Source: an uncultured Eubacteriales bacterium
Lineage (GTDB): Bacteria; Bacillota; Clostridia; Oscillospirales; CAG-272
DNA: 9,262 nucleotides
Direction of reading: 5' to 3'
Assembly: GCA_900556615.1 (NCBI GenBank)
Contig: USPP01000040.1
Span: forward strand, 1 to 9,262
Under the pieces are notes generated by a model. It ran no database searches, had not been told where the DNA came from, and saw nothing but the letters and a program-made list of their open reading frames with translations. A program made the position numbers and the translations under genes. Within the stretch, counting starts at the first letter, position 1, and each line of letters starts with the position of its first letter. Below are positions 8,701 to 9,262 of the stretch, in pieces.

Positions 8701-9262
8701 ATCTGTGGCTTCCCTATATCACTGCCGAGTATATTCTGTTCACGGAAGACCGTGATATTCTCGATGTCAATTTGCCATATCTGTCTTCTCCTTTGCTGAA
8801 CGAGAATGAATCCGACCGATACGAAACGCCTGAAAAAAGTAAGTTCTCCGAATCGCTTTACAGTCATTGTGCAAGAGCGATAGAACACGCTCTTACTTTC
8901 GGAGCGCACGAACTTCCTTTTATAGGCGGAGGCGACTGGAATGACGGCATGAATCATGTCGGGGCTGACGGTGGAGAAAGCGTTTGGCTTGGATTCTTTC
9001 TTATATCTGTACTCGAACGTTTCATTCCTATTGCTGCTGGAGAAGGAGATTTATGCGGAGCTGCAAAGTACCGCGATACCGTAAACCAACTGAAAAAATC
9101 CTGTGAAAAAGCTTTTAACGGAGATCGCTTTATCCGCGCGTATTATGGTGACGGAACCCCCGTAGGAGGAGAAGATTTTATTGATACGCTGCCGCAAGCC
9201 TTTTCTGCCTTATCTGGCATCAATAGAAAAATGTCAGTAAAAGCACTCAAAACCGCTGTATC
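2763..9262 (+). CDS. Cyclic beta-1,2-glucan synthase (NdvB/ChvB/Cgs family), 3' end cut by the window edge
   Basis: A single open frame of 2166 codons encodes a membrane enzyme of the family that builds cyclic beta-1,2-glucan from UDP-glucose. Domains in order: a short N-terminal helical region (1-190) and two membrane segments (about 197-235). Then a GT84 domain (about 245-560) with DSD at 396-398, SHDLLEG at 506-512 and RQHRW at 539-543, a (Q/R)xxRW-type motif. Hydrophobic segments follow at about 585-630 and 705-742. A GH189-type cyclization domain (about 795-1170) has HRTSPTN at 797, YNWY at 847, STVDSGN at 864, ISEAR with E941, and GFYEALDF with E1095. Two GH94-type beta-sandwich modules lie at about 1188-1443 and 1640-1880, joined by a linker with LWRYGISGDIP at 1506. 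The GH94 (alpha/alpha)6 domain begins at about 1890, with QSGGAYGFRDQ at 1916 and GDWNDGMN at 2057, where D2061 is the expected general acid. Family members are about 2700-2900 residues, so roughly the last few hundred are missing. No frameshift or internal stop was found. Family names differ (ndvB, chvB, cgs), so no symbol is given. Confidence 0.95.
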   Translation, partial: MTKIRKININKIMSEIERVYGDSDLFTILEQYAEKAERAIGKKIKYSSFFDKVHNIVIPDKISDPDKIAAIMTKGDITFSFREISLFYDYATVWALIGLNIPFRSDRELCDTVEYLKTLHHIDPDEIMMHLSEAERILYKSKYFYGSDNATKNACRNNVAGYAEKFSISETEAAKILCSSNPLKEKKSIASKIYFPSIWIICTLFFLLAAFLTKGNIALSLLLILPLSELSKEICDALFSRIVKYSPIPRLKLSSIPDEAPTICVITSLLTSEKDAKELSEKIRNCYFANRDKNAYFGLLCDLKEANTSSSPEDERLIAFARECLESLNSKYGCEIYLFVRSRRFSATEGKYMGWERKRGAVIELTRLLRGKNSSISVLCGDPVRLSGMKYVITLDSDTRLYNGAIRDMVGSMLHPANTPVIENGRVVSGHAIMQPRMEASLESAEKTPFSVLSAGNGGTDIYASAAYETYQSIFGEGIFCGKGIFDVTAFSEVIDGAFPDESVLSHDLLEGTRLRAAALTDISLTDNLPKNPLSCLDRQHRWIRGDVQALMFTGKYVQNSKGKLYRNPISNLSKYKIHDNIRRSLVPIAAAAAVLWCIFLPENTASVTLMLALSYLIFPCLISVIFLLKSSGRRFFSYVMPGVFHAVGNFLYAIASLLQNALISADAVLRAGFRMLFSRKHMLEWKTASEAEKGINGLPLYLYKMLPSLLAGAAVLIFCPAAAIKAIGALWVMFPFAAYLIGKEFSPAPHITKSQKNEITGYAEDIWKFFSEKVTAADSYLPPDNFQLSPAEITAHRTSPTNIGLYLLSCAAAKDFGFITLSELISRLKNAIDSIEKMQKWNGHLYNWYNTQTLDILGSPYVSTVDSGNFITCLVALYYSLDDYDDGTRRISELSARIAKLISETDFSPLFDKRKKLFRIGISTASGEVGEGCYDIFISEARTTSYYAIASGQVPREHWSRLSRPLISRDGYIGLASWTGTMFEYMMPALLLPTRFGSLSYEALSFAVREQKADSTSGVWGRSESGYFMFDPDLNYQYKAFGAASLGMKRGLEKDNVISPYSSFLCLCISPGAVLENLKNLKNLGMYGQYGFYEALDFTPARVGKGYAIIRSYMSHHIGMSMISCANACFGGVFVKRFMKSPEMASSAELLEEKIPINADIAKHIIRRKNTAYHPLSRNQVSRIIKTDHSPSPAMPYASVISENGITVTGSLDILKFSVSGIDISVDPFIFGEIHRPRLLFSADGKIYDALSGTMSRGAIQNKFIFRLDEKELMAEVSVSVSGKNKCFAISLDVRGHFRKLYPLFCFEPCLSPAHDREAHPAYSDIMISAEYLEAESLLLYTKKQKNPEEPDLCLAVSFESHGGKESYQTSRDILGLMYSEKDFEKLFTEEFNAPCGAVINPFCAVKKESESQGGRYIGNILMTVGESRSEAVASLFAARKEIHSSKYKNAAVFFSEKLLRTTEERLNVCGAQGDFSRYAELMFTCAVRKRNAGKAAVTHSIGELWRYGISGDIPVFCLDIKDTLTGGSPVRRILSGFISAHKYLALSGIKSDLVLMYKSDGDYGGTQLAALRELCEETASTFMIGHSNGIFLIDGGSDVLSAVSVLYAEIDRESTLDGICTAYIRPVKPREEIIAKPPIILRPTENSDGLPVYGGSFMKKGFAVYKGSQSTPWSYVYAMNHFGTLVTQNSLGYTWIGNSHERRITLFNGDNLLDFSGERLIYTEEGQEYDLCACAYKVFFGRGAAEYWGSINQIDYKVTVTIGVKLPCKIITVEIPDDVSLEYRIIPVMGEKTSASKPISKIHDGDTIRFVPRITSEKKYDTGFLTEKRFPGKRVYILGAYPSGGEAVFSEIKSSYSTEAQISSAEAEYEAAISYLLPSFNLKMNDPYLAEMTGYYLPYQALVCRFFGRTGFYQSGGAYGFRDQLQDCLCIMHGAPSLARTHILRCAAHQYEEGDVMHWWHTVYGTSKGVRTRYSDDYLWLPYITAEYILFTEDRDILDVNLPYLSSPLLNENESDRYETPEKSKFSESLYSHCARAIEHALTFGAHELPFIGGGDWNDGMNHVGADGGESVWLGFFLISVLERFIPIAAGEGDLCGAAKYRDTVNQLKKSCEKAFNGDRFIRAYYGDGTPVGGEDFIDTLPQAFSALSGINRKMSVKALKTAV

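Noticed and set aside
2835..8957. Several open frames of 60-134 codons on the minus strand and in other plus frames inside the glucan synthase gene
   Set aside because: They lie wholly or mostly within a continuous 2166-codon frame with family motifs along its length, so they are shadows of it.

Overview
The window looks like chromosomal DNA of a low-to-mid GC Gram-positive bacterium, most likely a member of the Clostridia. The reasons are strong AAGGA-type ribosome binding sites, sigma-A promoter hexamers, a manganese riboswitch that works by transcription termination, and frequent AGA, ATA and AAA codons. No rRNA, tRNA, CRISPR array, transposase or integrase gene was seen. The species cannot be named from this sequence.

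Layout, with all genes on the + strand: (1) 2-1288 is the 3' two-thirds of an ABC-F type tandem ATPase, cut by the left edge. (2) 1477-1669 is a compact regulatory block: a consensus extended -10 promoter, a yybP-ykoY (Mn2+) riboswitch aptamer starting at about +1, and a strong intrinsic terminator whose 5' arm is the 3' arm of aptamer helix P1. (3) 1670-2230 is mntP, a six-helix manganese exporter controlled by that switch. (4) 2231-2762 is a 532-base stretch without a convincing gene. It holds a folded element that ends in a terminator-like hairpin, a weak candidate promoter and the ribosome binding site of the next gene. (5) 2763-9262 is one unbroken reading frame of 2166 codons that runs off the right edge. 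It encodes a cyclic beta-1,2-glucan synthase (NdvB/ChvB/Cgs family) with a GT84 glycosyltransferase, membrane segments, a GH189-type cyclization domain, two beta-sandwich modules and the start of a GH94 phosphorylase-like domain.

The genes appear to be three separate transcription units, not one pathway. mntP with its riboswitch is a self-contained manganese-relief circuit. The giant synthase is the most notable gene: it carries polymerization, cyclization and chain-length control in one membrane protein. The least explained part of the window is the structured intergenic element just upstream of it. I found no clear evidence for an undescribed system; the synthase and the intergenic element are the best leads.
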